Of a stretch of 64,000 nucleotides of DNA, positions 1-8,227 are shown one piece after another (position 1 is the stretch's first letter; every line of letters starts with the position of its first letter). This DNA comes from an uncultured Porphyromonadaceae bacterium (GTDB taxonomy: Bacteria; Bacteroidota; Bacteroidia; Bacteroidales; Muribaculaceae). The notes beneath the pieces are model-generated. The model was not told the DNA's origin and did no database searches. It saw only the letters and a list, made by a program, of their open reading frames with translations. Position numbers and translations under genes: made by a program. The stretch is from the NCBI GenBank assembly GCA_900544305.1, contig UQUV01000002.1, positions 1 to 64,000 of the forward strand, in the 5' to 3' direction.

Positions 1-200
1 AACATAGCAGCCATTTGTATTAGACTGCAAAGTTGCAAAATCAAGTCCGTTTCATCTCAAAAAACCACGTAATTGACTATATTTCAATAATTTCAAAGAA
101 CTATTTATCAACTTTTACGGGACAGTAGTGTATTGAAATATAAAATGCAAGAAACAATAAATTAAAATAAATTATTAACCTTTAGTCAAACTAACAACAA
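1..200. other. AT-rich leader, no gene seen
   Basis: I see no credible coding region here. The stretch is AT-rich and leads into the gene starting at 201. No clear TAnnTTTG promoter box was found just upstream of that start, so the promoter is unresolved. Confidence 0.5.
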
Positions 201-1073
201 ATGAAAACATTATCAGAAGAATTAACCAAGCTTTACAACGAGCACTGGGGTGAGTTCATGGCGCAACTTGAAGCAAACAGATTGAGAGACCAACTGCAAT
301 GCCCGTTCTTGATTTCCTTGTTGCGATCGGGACAAAAGAAAGAAGAAAGAGAAAAAGCACAAGAAAACGATAATGACTGGTATGCGAAAAAGGAAACACC
401 CGAAAATGAGGAGTGGTACACCAAGGCGGACATCAAGATTATGTTCTTTGGCCAGGAAACCAACCAATGGGTACGTGATGATGAAACAGAACGAATAGAC
501 GTGGAAGATCTCATGGCTGAGTATGAGAACTTCCTTGATGACCACTATAATGCTATCGATGGCTACTTCTATCATGAAGGATTAAAGTCTGGAAATCGTT
601 TTTTGCGTTGGGGCATTAATGGCATCATGGATGGCATGAAGGAAATGCTGAAAGATTATCCGGGCAAGCGGGTGTCCATGATTTGGAATGAGTTATCCAA
701 ACTTTCGGCCCGCACAAAAAATGGTGGCGGCCCAGTAGATTCGACCACACACCAAATCGAGAAAGAACTATTTCATGTGATTCCTAAGGAAATTGAAATC
801 TTGAAGCCCGACATTCTGATATTCTTGACTGGACCAGGCGAAAATCTGTATTATCAATATATCCTCGAGAACTTCACCGTTGGGAAGCAAATACCCCTCG
901 GCGACCTGCCCGTGCATGATGTCTCCAAGCTCCCCATTGAGGGTGTAAAGTTGGCATATAAGACATATCATCCTGGTATGCGAAACACGAGTGAGGCTTT
1001 TCATTGGACACATTACAACGCTATTCTTGCCGACATCAAAGAAAATATCGACAAATTATTAAAGAAAGAATAA
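201..1073 (+). CDS. Unrecognised protein with uracil-DNA-glycosylase-like motifs
   Basis: A 290-residue soluble protein with no signal peptide or membrane segment. A charged, probably helical N-terminus (residues 1-75, rich in Lys/Glu) precedes an alpha/beta-looking core. Three motifs recall the uracil-DNA-glycosylase superfamily: FFGQETN after a beta strand (82-88, position of the GQDPY-type motif), KPDILIFLTGP (202-212, a core strand), and YHPGMRN (256-262, position of the HP-containing leucine-loop motif). The motif order and spacing fit that fold, but the catalytic residues of the classic families are not all present. Function is therefore an inference: it could be a nucleotide- or DNA-binding relative without glycosylase activity. 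It stands first in an AT-rich accessory block, and a hairpin follows it at 1103-1145. Confidence 0.75.
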   Translation: MKTLSEELTKLYNEHWGEFMAQLEANRLRDQLQCPFLISLLRSGQKKEEREKAQENDNDWYAKKETPENEEWYTKADIKIMFFGQETNQWVRDDETERIDVEDLMAEYENFLDDHYNAIDGYFYHEGLKSGNRFLRWGINGIMDGMKEMLKDYPGKRVSMIWNELSKLSARTKNGGGPVDSTTHQIEKELFHVIPKEIEILKPDILIFLTGPGENLYYQYILENFTVGKQIPLGDLPVHDVSKLPIEGVKLAYKTYHPGMRNTSEAFHWTHYNAILADIKENIDKLLKKE

Positions 1074-1102
1074 CTTGTAAACCACTTTGGCATAACTTGA
1101 TC

Positions 1103-1145
1103 TCATCTTTGCATTGAAATGGATGGAAAGATGAGGTTTTGTTTT
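1103..1145 (+). terminator. Hairpin with T-rich tail after the first gene
   Basis: CTCATCTTT and AAAGATGAG form a 9-bp stem with a loop of about 16 nt, followed by GTTTTGTTTTT. This fits a rho-independent terminator for the gene ending at 1073. The loop is long, and the left arm contains CATCTTTG, which could alternatively act as a -7 box for the gene at 1174. Confidence 0.5.
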
Positions 1146-1173
1146 TCCTATGTACAACTAAAAGCAGAACAAT

Positions 1174-3327
1174 ATGGAAGAGAAAAACAAAGTGGTAAGC
1201 AAACGCCTGCAAAAGCAATTGAAGGAATTAATACGTAATGGGCAGCTTGAAGAAGCGGCAATACGGCTTGAGCCTATAGCAAAGGTCGGTAATCCCAATG
1301 CACAATATCAATTAGGGCAATTGCTTTTCGATATTATGAGAGATAAAAGGGATTATACTGGCATAGAAAAAGTGGTTTATTGGTATGAAGAGGCTGTTAA
1401 ACAGGGGTATGCCAAAGCATTGACAGCACTTGGCGAATTGTATTTTCCCGGAACTTGGGATGCTTGCATGAGGAATGTGAAACAATCTCCTACTTTTACA
1501 CTGCAGACAGATTTAAGCAAATCGTTATTTTATTTTGTACAAGCTTCTGAAAAAGGGGAACGATTATGGGCTAATTCCATCTCATTGGCTAATCTGTTCC
1601 ACTCTGGGGATGCTACAGTCGATATGAAAAATGAAGTTATGCAGACTGTGTTGGTTCTTGCCCGAGAAGGAAATTGTGATGCGGCATATCATTTGATTGA
1701 TGAATGGTGGTGGCATTTCAGAAGCCCTGATAGAGTACCGGATATTCTTCATTTGACACCGGAGGAATTGCTTCATACGGATTGGTTCCTTACATTATTG
1801 AATTATGAAGTCGAGTGTCAGAAAAAAGGCGAACATGTGGAAGATGATGCAATAAGGCTATTGGACGAATTAGCAAAGAATGGAAATCAGGAAGCTTTGG
1901 ATATGTTGACGGACATCGGACTACAAGTCGGTGGCTTAGTGGCTTGTTGGGCAGGAAATAGCCATTATGAACGTCAAGAATATGAGAAAGCTTTGGATTG
2001 CTATTTAGCTGGGAATGATATCTATAAACTCGGTAAGATGTATGAGCGGGGCGAAGGTACTGCACCTGATGCTGAAAAAGCATTCCATTATTACGTGAAA
2101 GCGGAAGACTATTATAATATGGGACGAATGTATGAACAGGGCATCATTGGTAGGGAAAAGGATTTGCAAAAGGCTTTTGAATGTTATCACAAAATTATTG
2201 ATAGGAAAATCTATAAACATTATTCAGAGGAATGGAAAGAAAAAATCTTGGCAACTCGTCGTTCATTCAGTCACTTGAAAAAGATTCTGTTTGCACAAAA
2301 AGATGAAATAAGAATGACAATTGTTGCAAAGGAGCCGGAATCCGTCTGTCGCTTCTCGTTCACCAGTTATGGCGATTGCCTGTTCAGGATAGATTGGGGT
2401 GATGGGCAAATGGAAGAGATAAACAATGAGAAAGGAGAAGAAATCCATGCGGGACATACGTATGCGAAGAAAGGAGAATGGAACATCTGTTTGAGAAGCG
2501 ATGAAACTCATACTATCACCTCTTTCCATTATACTTGCGAGGCGTGTACATTGAAAGCGTTGAATGTAACGCAATGCCCGATACTAATTGACTTGTACTG
2601 CGTCAATCAAGAGCTGAAGAGTTTGAATGTGTCTAGAAATCCAAGATTGCAACGTTTGGTTTGCCGTGGAAATAAACTGAAAATATTGAATATCCGGAAA
2701 AACAATCGTCTTACACAGCTTGATTGTTCAGATAACCCATTGAATTATTTGAATTGGCATCCGCGATACTCGGCTTTGCTACAAGTATGTATCCAAAACA
2801 CCACATTGTTTCCAGACCAATACGGTTTTCTTGATTATTTGTTAAAGAGAAATGATGGTCGGGAAGTGGATGTTATTTCAGAAGACTCTTTTGAAAAGCT
2901 TCACCTGAATTTGGCTTACTATATGCGATGCAGCAATTGGAAAGATATCAAGGAGGAAGTGAAAAACGGTGTAACCAGTGGGAAAATACATACATGGGAA
3001 AAATACCGTCAGGCTTTTGCTAAAATTTGCTCTATGGAAGTGGATAAAACTAATACCAACGGTAAATGGAAGATAGTCAGCGATGGTTGGGTTCATGGCG
3101 AATATAATTTAGGAAACGGTGATTATTCTCCACAAGACATAGAAGATGTCCACATGTCATGGAGAGAATGGCTTGCAACGCCTGTAGAAGCGGTAGAGAA
3201 AGAAGGATGGATGATGCTGCCACTTACAAAACCTTCTAAAATAGCCGGTCAGTGCTTTTTAGGTATGACTTACGAAAATAAATGGTGTGATATAAACCTG
3301 TTAAGAAGCCGGAGCTTTAACTTGTAA
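1174..3327 (+). CDS. Sel1-repeat / PKD-like / leucine-rich repeat protein
   Basis: A 717-residue multidomain protein. Residues about 15-350 carry Sel1-type TPR repeats (motifs such as AQYQLGQLLFD, AKALTALGELYF, YYNMGRMYEQG). Residues about 375-460 resemble a PKD fold (FRIDWGDGQ, then HTYAKKGEW). Residues about 465-560 are short leucine-rich repeats of the L-x-x-L-x-C/V-x-x-N type. The C-terminal 150 residues have WREWL followed by PVEAVE. There is no signal peptide, so it is probably cytoplasmic. All modules are protein-interaction types and no enzyme motif is visible. The next gene begins 10 bp downstream, so the two are likely co-transcribed. The overall composition is typical of unknown accessory proteins in Bacteroidales. 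Confidence 0.85.
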   Translation: MEEKNKVVSKRLQKQLKELIRNGQLEEAAIRLEPIAKVGNPNAQYQLGQLLFDIMRDKRDYTGIEKVVYWYEEAVKQGYAKALTALGELYFPGTWDACMRNVKQSPTFTLQTDLSKSLFYFVQASEKGERLWANSISLANLFHSGDATVDMKNEVMQTVLVLAREGNCDAAYHLIDEWWWHFRSPDRVPDILHLTPEELLHTDWFLTLLNYEVECQKKGEHVEDDAIRLLDELAKNGNQEALDMLTDIGLQVGGLVACWAGNSHYERQEYEKALDCYLAGNDIYKLGKMYERGEGTAPDAEKAFHYYVKAEDYYNMGRMYEQGIIGREKDLQKAFECYHKIIDRKIYKHYSEEWKEKILATRRSFSHLKKILFAQKDEIRMTIVAKEPESVCRFSFTSYGDCLFRIDWGDGQMEEINNEKGEEIHAGHTYAKKGEWNICLRSDETHTITSFHYTCEACTLKALNVTQCPILIDLYCVNQELKSLNVSRNPRLQRLVCRGNKLKILNIRKNNRLTQLDCSDNPLNYLNWHPRYSALLQVCIQNTTLFPDQYGFLDYLLKRNDGREVDVISEDSFEKLHLNLAYYMRCSNWKDIKEEVKNGVTSGKIHTWEKYRQAFAKICSMEVDKTNTNGKWKIVSDGWVHGEYNLGNGDYSPQDIEDVHMSWREWLATPVEAVEKEGWMMLPLTKPSKIAGQCFLGMTYENKWCDINLLRSRSFNL

Positions 3328-3337
3328 TATTAAACCG

Positions 3338-3925
3338 ATGAGATTGAATTATAAAGGAAAACGTTTGTTTGCATTCTCGGATACGCATGGTATGCACCGA
3401 AAATTAAGCATCCCCAAAGGCACAGATATTCTGATTTGCGCAGGGGATGTCGTATCGGATTTTCAAGAGGACGGGTTGAGTGATTTCTTTGACTGGTTTT
3501 CTTCCTGTCCGGCACAGCTTCGTTTATTTGTGCCGGGCAACCACGAAATCATTTTCAACCTTTGTCCGGAAGAAGCCAGCCGATTGATACCTGCAAATGT
3601 ATCCTTACTTGAAGATTGCGGCATAGAATATGACGGCATTACTTTCTATGCCATTTCCAGCAGGATGATTCAGCAAATGCAATGGTTGGGAAGGGAGTGT
3701 GGACTGCCTTATAAAACGGACTTTTTGATTACCCATATTCCTTCGAAAGGCATATTGGATGAAGATATGGGTAGTGAGGTCTTGAAGCAAATAATTTTAG
3801 AACGCCAGCCGAAACATCATCTTTTCGGTCATGTACATTCTAAAGGAGGAGTATGCGAGGAAAAGTGGAGCACAAAGTTTGGCAATGTCTCCACCTTTCA
3901 GGCACTTTGCAAAACAAATGATTAA
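3338..3925 (+). CDS. Calcineurin-like metallophosphoesterase
   Basis: A 195-residue single-domain phosphoesterase. Metal-binding motifs appear in the family order: FSDTHG near the N-terminus, ICAGDVV, VPGNHE, THIP, and GHVHSKGG near the C-terminus. These five blocks supply the Asp/His/Asn ligands of a dinuclear metal centre. The substrate cannot be told from sequence; small members of this family hydrolyse phosphodiesters or phosphomonoesters. It lies 10 bp after the Sel1/LRR gene in the same direction. Its stop overlaps the stop of the convergent gene at 3922. A second copy of the family lies at 31246-31815, with about the same length and the same motif order. Confidence 0.9.
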   Translation: MRLNYKGKRLFAFSDTHGMHRKLSIPKGTDILICAGDVVSDFQEDGLSDFFDWFSSCPAQLRLFVPGNHEIIFNLCPEEASRLIPANVSLLEDCGIEYDGITFYAISSRMIQQMQWLGRECGLPYKTDFLITHIPSKGILDEDMGSEVLKQIILERQPKHHLFGHVHSKGGVCEEKWSTKFGNVSTFQALCKTND

Positions 3926-4722
3926 TCCGAGTTATAGCGTTTCCCGTTTTGGTCTATGATATGCTGGCATACCAGATGGGCTTCCACCCAAAAATCATTT
4001 AACCGCAATAAGTCCGGAATGGAGTAAGGTTTGTGTGTGCAAATATCATGTATGGCATGACACACGATAATGTGATCCAGTTCTGGACGGCGCAAATGCC
4101 CTTCTGCCCATGTCACTCCATCATCCCATACATCCACACAATGCAGCTGTTCATCCGTCATATCGGAAGTGTTTTGGGACAAGTAATTACAAGAACATTC
4201 TTCGATTTCGGGAAGTCCCCCGTTGTAATCCTCAAGCAAATGGTAAATCAATTCAATCATATAAGCAAAATCAGAACCATAATAACCATCTTCCGGTAAA
4301 ATCAATATGGAATCTTCGTCATTATGCACATATTTCAGCGTGCCGGAAACTACATAATCGTCATCAAAAGATTTATCTTTGGGACTGTCAATCAGTGTAC
4401 GATAGAGGTTTGCCATGCGATGGTACATCTTCTTGGTCAAACTGTTCAGTAATTCATTTACCGATTCAAAGCGTTTGATTTCCTGCGAAGTGGCTTGGAA
4501 CATCCGGTTAAGAATCAAGCTCCGTGTGCCTATCAGATCTTGTATCTTTCCTATCTGTATTGCACCGATATGCCTCAAATCAAGGTTGCCCTTTTCCTGT
4601 TCGTCCATGAGCTTTTTGATTTCCGCTTCCACTTCCAATAATAATGCCCGTTTCTTGTCCACATCATTTTCTTGATAGATGTAGTCTGTCAAATCTTCTG
4701 TATATAAATCCATAACCGTCAT
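3922..4722 (-). CDS. Protein of unknown function
   Basis: A 266-residue protein if started at the MTVMDLYTED methionine. The frame is open for 18 more codons to 4776, but that extension reads as untranslated leader, with an unlikely Cys/Ile-rich start. The N-terminal 100 residues look helical and partly coiled (VDKKRALLLEVEAEIKKLMDEQEKG). The middle is acidic. The C-terminal third is rich in His, Asp and Trp (WDDGVTWAEGHL, DHIIVCHAIHDICTH), which could bind metal, but no family was recognised. It is convergent with the phosphoesterase gene, with overlapping stop codons, and transcribed opposite to the rest of the accessory block. Confidence 0.75.
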   Translation of the reverse strand: MTVMDLYTEDLTDYIYQENDVDKKRALLLEVEAEIKKLMDEQEKGNLDLRHIGAIQIGKIQDLIGTRSLILNRMFQATSQEIKRFESVNELLNSLTKKMYHRMANLYRTLIDSPKDKSFDDDYVVSGTLKYVHNDEDSILILPEDGYYGSDFAYMIELIYHLLEDYNGGLPEIEECSCNYLSQNTSDMTDEQLHCVDVWDDGVTWAEGHLRRPELDHIIVCHAIHDICTHKPYSIPDLLRLNDFWVEAHLVCQHIIDQNGKRYNSD

Positions 4723-4877
4723 ATTTTGTTTAATGATGCAGCAAAAATAAATCAGCTTTATGCCAAATGGAAACATAGGAATATTTTTCTCTCATAATAA
4801 CAAAATCTTTTTAGCGTATGCTTTAGTTTAGCATAACTTTATGCGATATTTGCATTATCAAGTTAAAACTTTGCATT

Positions 4878-5321
4878 ATGGAACAACAGACATTCAAATC
4901 TTTGCTTAATCAGTTCAGTTTTGATGACATCTTACCTGAATTTAAAGCCTTATATCAGCAGAACCAGCCAAAACAAGTGCAACATGCTAATTGGGAGGCT
5001 TACCGTAGCGTATATCAAAAACTCCAGATGCATGATGTTTCTGAATCCCAATATGCCATTTATTTGGTGTCAAGATGGGAAGGATGCTCACCGATGATTG
5101 ATATGAATTGCTCTGTTTATGACCCAAAAGATGAAGATAGCGATTATTACCCAGTGGCAAGCTACTCTCCTTGGTCTGCTCTTTTAGGTATGGATATTCA
5201 TATTGACGAAGATGTAACAATCACTTTACAAGAACTGACTGCCGGATTGCTTTGGGAAATCACTTATTACGGAGAAACAGAAGAAATGATTCAAGAACAT
5301 CTTAAAAAAATGTTCAAATAG
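4878..5321 (+). CDS. Small protein of unknown function, first gene of the WYL operon
   Basis: A 147-residue soluble protein. The C-terminal half reads YSPWSALLGM followed by TLQELTAGLLWEITYYGETEEMIQEHLKKMF, a pattern I associate with a small uncharacterised family of Bacteroidota cytoplasmic proteins; I cannot assign a function. A near-consensus -7 box (GATATTTG) lies at 4846-4853, about 24 bp before the start. It is followed after 22 bp by the WYL regulator and then by the 6262 gene, all on the plus strand, so these three probably form one operon. Confidence 0.8.
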   Translation: MEQQTFKSLLNQFSFDDILPEFKALYQQNQPKQVQHANWEAYRSVYQKLQMHDVSESQYAIYLVSRWEGCSPMIDMNCSVYDPKDEDSDYYPVASYSPWSALLGMDIHIDEDVTITLQELTAGLLWEITYYGETEEMIQEHLKKMFK

Positions 5322-5343
5322 CTGATTTTGTAAAAGGAATGAT

Positions 5344-6249
5344 ATGACAAAAGATTTATTTGACAAATACATTTGGTTAGTAGACACTATCTACAGAGCC
5401 GGGAAAATCACGTTTGAGGAAATTAACGAGCGTTGGCTTCGTTCACGATTGAGTGAGGGAGAGGATATTCCTTTAAGAACCTTTCATAACTGGCGTATTG
5501 CCATCGAACAAGTATTTGATATAAATATCAATTGTAACCGAAAGGGAGGTTACTATTACTATATCGAAAATGCAGATGATATGCAAAAAGGAGGTATCCG
5601 TAATTGGTTGCTCAATACGTTTGCAGTCAATAATCTGATAAACGAAAGCCATCATTTGAAACGGAGAATCCTATTTGAAGAAATTCCTTCCGGCAGAAAA
5701 TACCTCACGCCTGTCATTGAAGCCATGCGTGACGGATTAGAATTGGAGCTATATTATCAAAGTTATTGGTACGAAGAACCAAGTACCTATACGTTACAAC
5801 CTTATTGCATCAAAGTGTTTAAGCAGAGATGGTATGTCATCGGTTTCTGCAAAGAGCGGAATAATATCCGCACCTTTTCTTTGGATAGAATACAACAACT
5901 GACCACCTTAGACACGAAGTTTATTTATCCAAAAGATTTTGATCCAGAAGCCTACTTTGCAGACTATTTCGGTATTATGATTGAAAACAAGAAATTGGAA
6001 ACCATTCGGATTAAAGTCTATGGAATGCATGTACAATATATCCGTGCTTTGCCTTTGCACCATTCCCAATGTGAAATTGAAACAACGGAAGATTATTCCA
6101 TCTTTGAGTACCGCATGAAACCAACATTGGACTTCCGGCAAGAATTACTTTCAAGAGGAGCAGATGTGGAGGTACTTGTCCCTTTATCTTTTCGGGAAGA
6201 AATGATTCAGTCGGTGAATAAAATGAATTCATTATACAACAAACAATAA
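5344..6249 (+). CDS. WYL-domain transcriptional regulator
   Basis: A 301-residue regulator. Residues 1-90 form a winged-helix-like region (IPLRTFHNWRIAIEQVF). The WYL domain follows at about 125-205, with ELYYQSYWYEEPSTYTLQPY and the core KQRWYVIGFC...IRTFSLDRIQ. A WCX-like C-terminal domain occupies about 215-295. WYL proteins bind nucleic acids or small ligands and often control phage-defence or DNA-repair genes. Whether this one controls its flanking unknown genes is inference, supported by the tight spacing (22 bp before, 12 bp after). Confidence 0.9.
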   Translation: MTKDLFDKYIWLVDTIYRAGKITFEEINERWLRSRLSEGEDIPLRTFHNWRIAIEQVFDININCNRKGGYYYYIENADDMQKGGIRNWLLNTFAVNNLINESHHLKRRILFEEIPSGRKYLTPVIEAMRDGLELELYYQSYWYEEPSTYTLQPYCIKVFKQRWYVIGFCKERNNIRTFSLDRIQQLTTLDTKFIYPKDFDPEAYFADYFGIMIENKKLETIRIKVYGMHVQYIRALPLHHSQCEIETTEDYSIFEYRMKPTLDFRQELLSRGADVEVLVPLSFREEMIQSVNKMNSLYNKQ

Positions 6250-6261
6250 TCTTACATACAG

Positions 6262-6855
6262 ATGAAAAAACAATATATTGATGTTCAATCTTATTTTCAG
6301 GATTGGACGCAAGCCAAAAAGAAAGAAGTGCAGAAGATGGAAAAATCCATGCGAGAAAATCCGTTATATCAGAAGGAAGTAAACCCAATGGATGATGGTG
6401 ATTCTTGTTCAGAGCAATTTGATTTTATACTTCGCAAGGGACTTTCTGAAAAAGAATGGGAGGCATATCAAAAGGGCATAGAACAAGACCGCTTACGAAT
6501 GTGGATTATGTTCATGGATGAGAATCCAGACTACGATTATCATTATTTCCTGAATCTGCTGAAATTCAAATTAGAATGGATTATTTTCTACTGGGAGAAC
6601 TTTGGGCATTTAGCTCGTGCGGAACATGATATTAGCCGTATGCGAATTGCCACAAAACTTTTGGATATTATCATGGACGAAAATTCTGAAACTCCCATCC
6701 CTTATGTGAATATGAGAAACAAACATCGCTTCCGTGTATATCATAAATCGCTGGGCAGGTATGAAATTGATAGCGAGCATGAAGTCCGTTTCCGTAAAGC
6801 ATATTGTTTGTTCTTTAGATTTTTAGAATATCATCTGTTAGGATGGTGGGATTAA
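6262..6855 (+). CDS. Protein of unknown function, last gene of the WYL operon
   Basis: A 197-residue charged, aromatic-rich soluble protein (EWIIFYWENFGHLARAEHD, HRFRVYHKSLGRYEID). It is predicted to be largely helical, with no signal peptide and no recognised motif. It starts 12 bp after the WYL regulator and should be co-transcribed with it. No terminator was seen directly after its stop. Confidence 0.8.
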   Translation: MKKQYIDVQSYFQDWTQAKKKEVQKMEKSMRENPLYQKEVNPMDDGDSCSEQFDFILRKGLSEKEWEAYQKGIEQDRLRMWIMFMDENPDYDYHYFLNLLKFKLEWIIFYWENFGHLARAEHDISRMRIATKLLDIIMDENSETPIPYVNMRNKHRFRVYHKSLGRYEIDSEHEVRFRKAYCLFFRFLEYHLLGWWD

Positions 6856-6951
6856 ATTGTTGCTTGGTCCTTTTTTTACTCACGTTTAATCGTATTTAAG
6901 ATATGGCAAATTAAGGTCTGCCTAAAACCGGGCAACAGCAATATAAACAAA

Positions 6952-6979
6952 AAAAGCAACCAGATTCGGTTGCTTTTCT
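6952..6979 (-). terminator. Terminator of the SRP RNA / tRNA-Thr transcript
   Basis: Read on the minus strand, AAAAGCAACC and GGTTGCTTTT form a 10-bp stem with a six-base loop, followed by more T residues. It lies 2 bp beyond the 3' end of the tRNA and fits a rho-independent terminator for the leftward stable-RNA transcript. It may also work in the other direction for the gene ending at 6855. Confidence 0.8.
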
Positions 6980-6981
6980 TG

Positions 6982-7055
6982 AGCCTCTTGTCGGATTCGA
7001 ACCAACGACCCCGAGATTACAAATCACGTGCTCTGGCCAACTGAGCTAAAGAGGC
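6982..7055 (-). tRNA. tRNA-Thr (anticodon TGT)
   Basis: A 74-nt cloverleaf on the minus strand. The acceptor arms GCCTCTT and AAGAGGC pair fully with discriminator T. The D-arm is GCTC/GAGC. The anticodon arm CGTGA-TTTGTAA-TCTCG has one T-T mismatch, and the T-arm GTTGG-TTCGAAT-CCGAC is standard. CCA is not encoded. The anticodon TGT reads ACA. It lies one base after the SRP RNA and shares its promoter. The AT-rich accessory block begins on its 3' side, where integrating elements often sit. Confidence 0.95.
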
Positions 7056-7056
7056 A

Positions 7057-7159
7057 GGTGGGCAAGCTGACTATATCGCGCCGCTACAACCTACTACCCT
7101 TGCTTCGGTCAAGACCTGGGGGAATTCATAGGGAGCTGGCCGTATAGGACTTACCCGGC
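7057..7159 (-). ncRNA. ffs: Signal recognition particle RNA (small bacterial type)
   Basis: On the minus strand the terminal helix pairs GGGTAAG (7156-7150) with CTTGCCC (7066-7060). The apex contains CCCCAGGTCTTGACCGAAGC (core near 7098-7123), the conserved SRP domain IV: an AGGTC / GAAGCA internal loop closed by a CTTG tetraloop. This RNA binds Ffh and targets membrane proteins to the Sec machinery. Length is about 103 nt, as in other bacteria with the short form. It is expressed from the promoter at 7162-7191 and runs into tRNA-Thr. Confidence 0.85.
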
Positions 7160-7161
7160 TG

Positions 7162-7191
7162 CAAAGGTACATACTTTTTTTAAATTAACAA
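7162..7191 (-). promoter_or_regulatory. Promoter of SRP RNA and tRNA-Thr
   Basis: On the minus strand TTG (7191-7189), 19 bp, then TACCTTTG (7169-7162): an exact match to the Bacteroidota sigma consensus. The expected transcription start, 3-5 bases beyond, coincides with the 5' end deduced for the SRP RNA. A stable-RNA promoter of this quality is expected to be strong. Confidence 0.85.
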
Positions 7192-7211
7192 TAGGTTTCG
7201 GAAAAAAATTG

Positions 7212-7219
7212 TATTTTTG
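7212..7219 (+). promoter_or_regulatory. -7 box of the bioB promoter
   Basis: TATTTTTG matches TAnnTTTG and lies 23 bp before the bioB ATG. The -33 region is poor. It is divergent from the SRP RNA promoter, whose -33 element lies about 20 bp away, so the two may compete for polymerase. Confidence 0.6.
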
Positions 7220-7242
7220 TAATCTTGAAACATTGGAAAGCT

Positions 7243-8208
7243 ATGATAAATGAACTGAAACAACGTGTGCTTTGCGGCGGGGAAATATCGCTGGATGAAG
7301 CGGTTGCGCTGGCTGAAACAGCCGACCTCGATGCCCTCTGCGAAGCTGCCGACGAGATACGCAAAAAATTTTGCGGCGACAAAATTGACACCTGCTCCAT
7401 CATCAACGCCCGCTCGGGACTGTGCGGTGAGGACTGCAAATGGTGCTCGCAATCGAAACATTTCGCTACGGGTGTTGTTCAGTATGAAATAGTGGACACC
7501 CAACGGATGCTCGACCTGGCAAAAGCTTACGACCAATACGGCGTAAAGCGTTTCTCGCTCGTGACCAGCGGCCGCCGGGTGAGCCTGAAGGATGCCGACA
7601 AGTTCTGCGACGACTACCGCCAATTGCAGGAAACCACCGGCCTACGGCTGTGTGCCTCAATGGGACTGGTGGACAAGGAAACGCTCCAGAAGCTGAAGGA
7701 TGCCGGCGTGGAACGCTACCACTGCAACATGGAAACTTCGGCAGCCTACTTCAAAACGCTCTGTACCACCCACACGCCCGACGACAAGCGCCGCACCATC
7801 GAAGCGGCCAAGGAAGTGGGCATGACCGTGTGCAGCGGGGGCATTATCGGCATGGGCGAAACGATGCGACAACGCCTTGAAATGGCCTTCGAATTGCGGG
7901 AAATGGGCGTAAACTCCGTGCCCATCAACGTGCTGAACCCGATTCCGGGCACACCGCTCGAACACACGCCGCTCATCAGCGACGAGGAAATTGTGCGCAC
8001 GGTGGCCGTCTATCGCTTCATCCTGCCCGACAAAGTGCTCCGCTTTGCCGGAGGACGTGCACGCCTGCCCCGGACAACGGTGGAACGCATTCTGCGCGGC
8101 GGCATGAACGGTGCCATGATTGGCGACCTGCTGACAACAACGGGCAACGACGAAGCCGACGATTTCCGCCTGTTCCGCGAATGTGGTTTTGATGTAGAAC
8201 GCAACTGA
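7243..8208 (+). CDS. bioB: Biotin synthase
   Basis: A radical-SAM enzyme that inserts sulfur into dethiobiotin in the last step of biotin synthesis. Starting at the ATG at 7243 gives 321 residues, normal for the family; an in-frame TTG at 7225 is less likely because it lies only 6 bp after the -7 box. The cluster motif SGLCGEDCKWCSQ places Cys61, Cys65 and Cys68 for the [4Fe-4S] cluster. Downstream HCNMETS, GGIIGMGET, NVLNPIPGTPL and RFAGGRARL are conserved BioB blocks, including the Arg/Cys ligands of the second cluster. No other bio gene is adjacent. The next gene starts 19 bp later and may be co-transcribed. Confidence 0.97.
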   Translation: MINELKQRVLCGGEISLDEAVALAETADLDALCEAADEIRKKFCGDKIDTCSIINARSGLCGEDCKWCSQSKHFATGVVQYEIVDTQRMLDLAKAYDQYGVKRFSLVTSGRRVSLKDADKFCDDYRQLQETTGLRLCASMGLVDKETLQKLKDAGVERYHCNMETSAAYFKTLCTTHTPDDKRRTIEAAKEVGMTVCSGGIIGMGETMRQRLEMAFELREMGVNSVPINVLNPIPGTPLEHTPLISDEEIVRTVAVYRFILPDKVLRFAGGRARLPRTTVERILRGGMNGAMIGDLLTTTGNDEADDFRLFRECGFDVERN

Positions 8209-8227
8209 TTTTTAGACCGACAAACGT

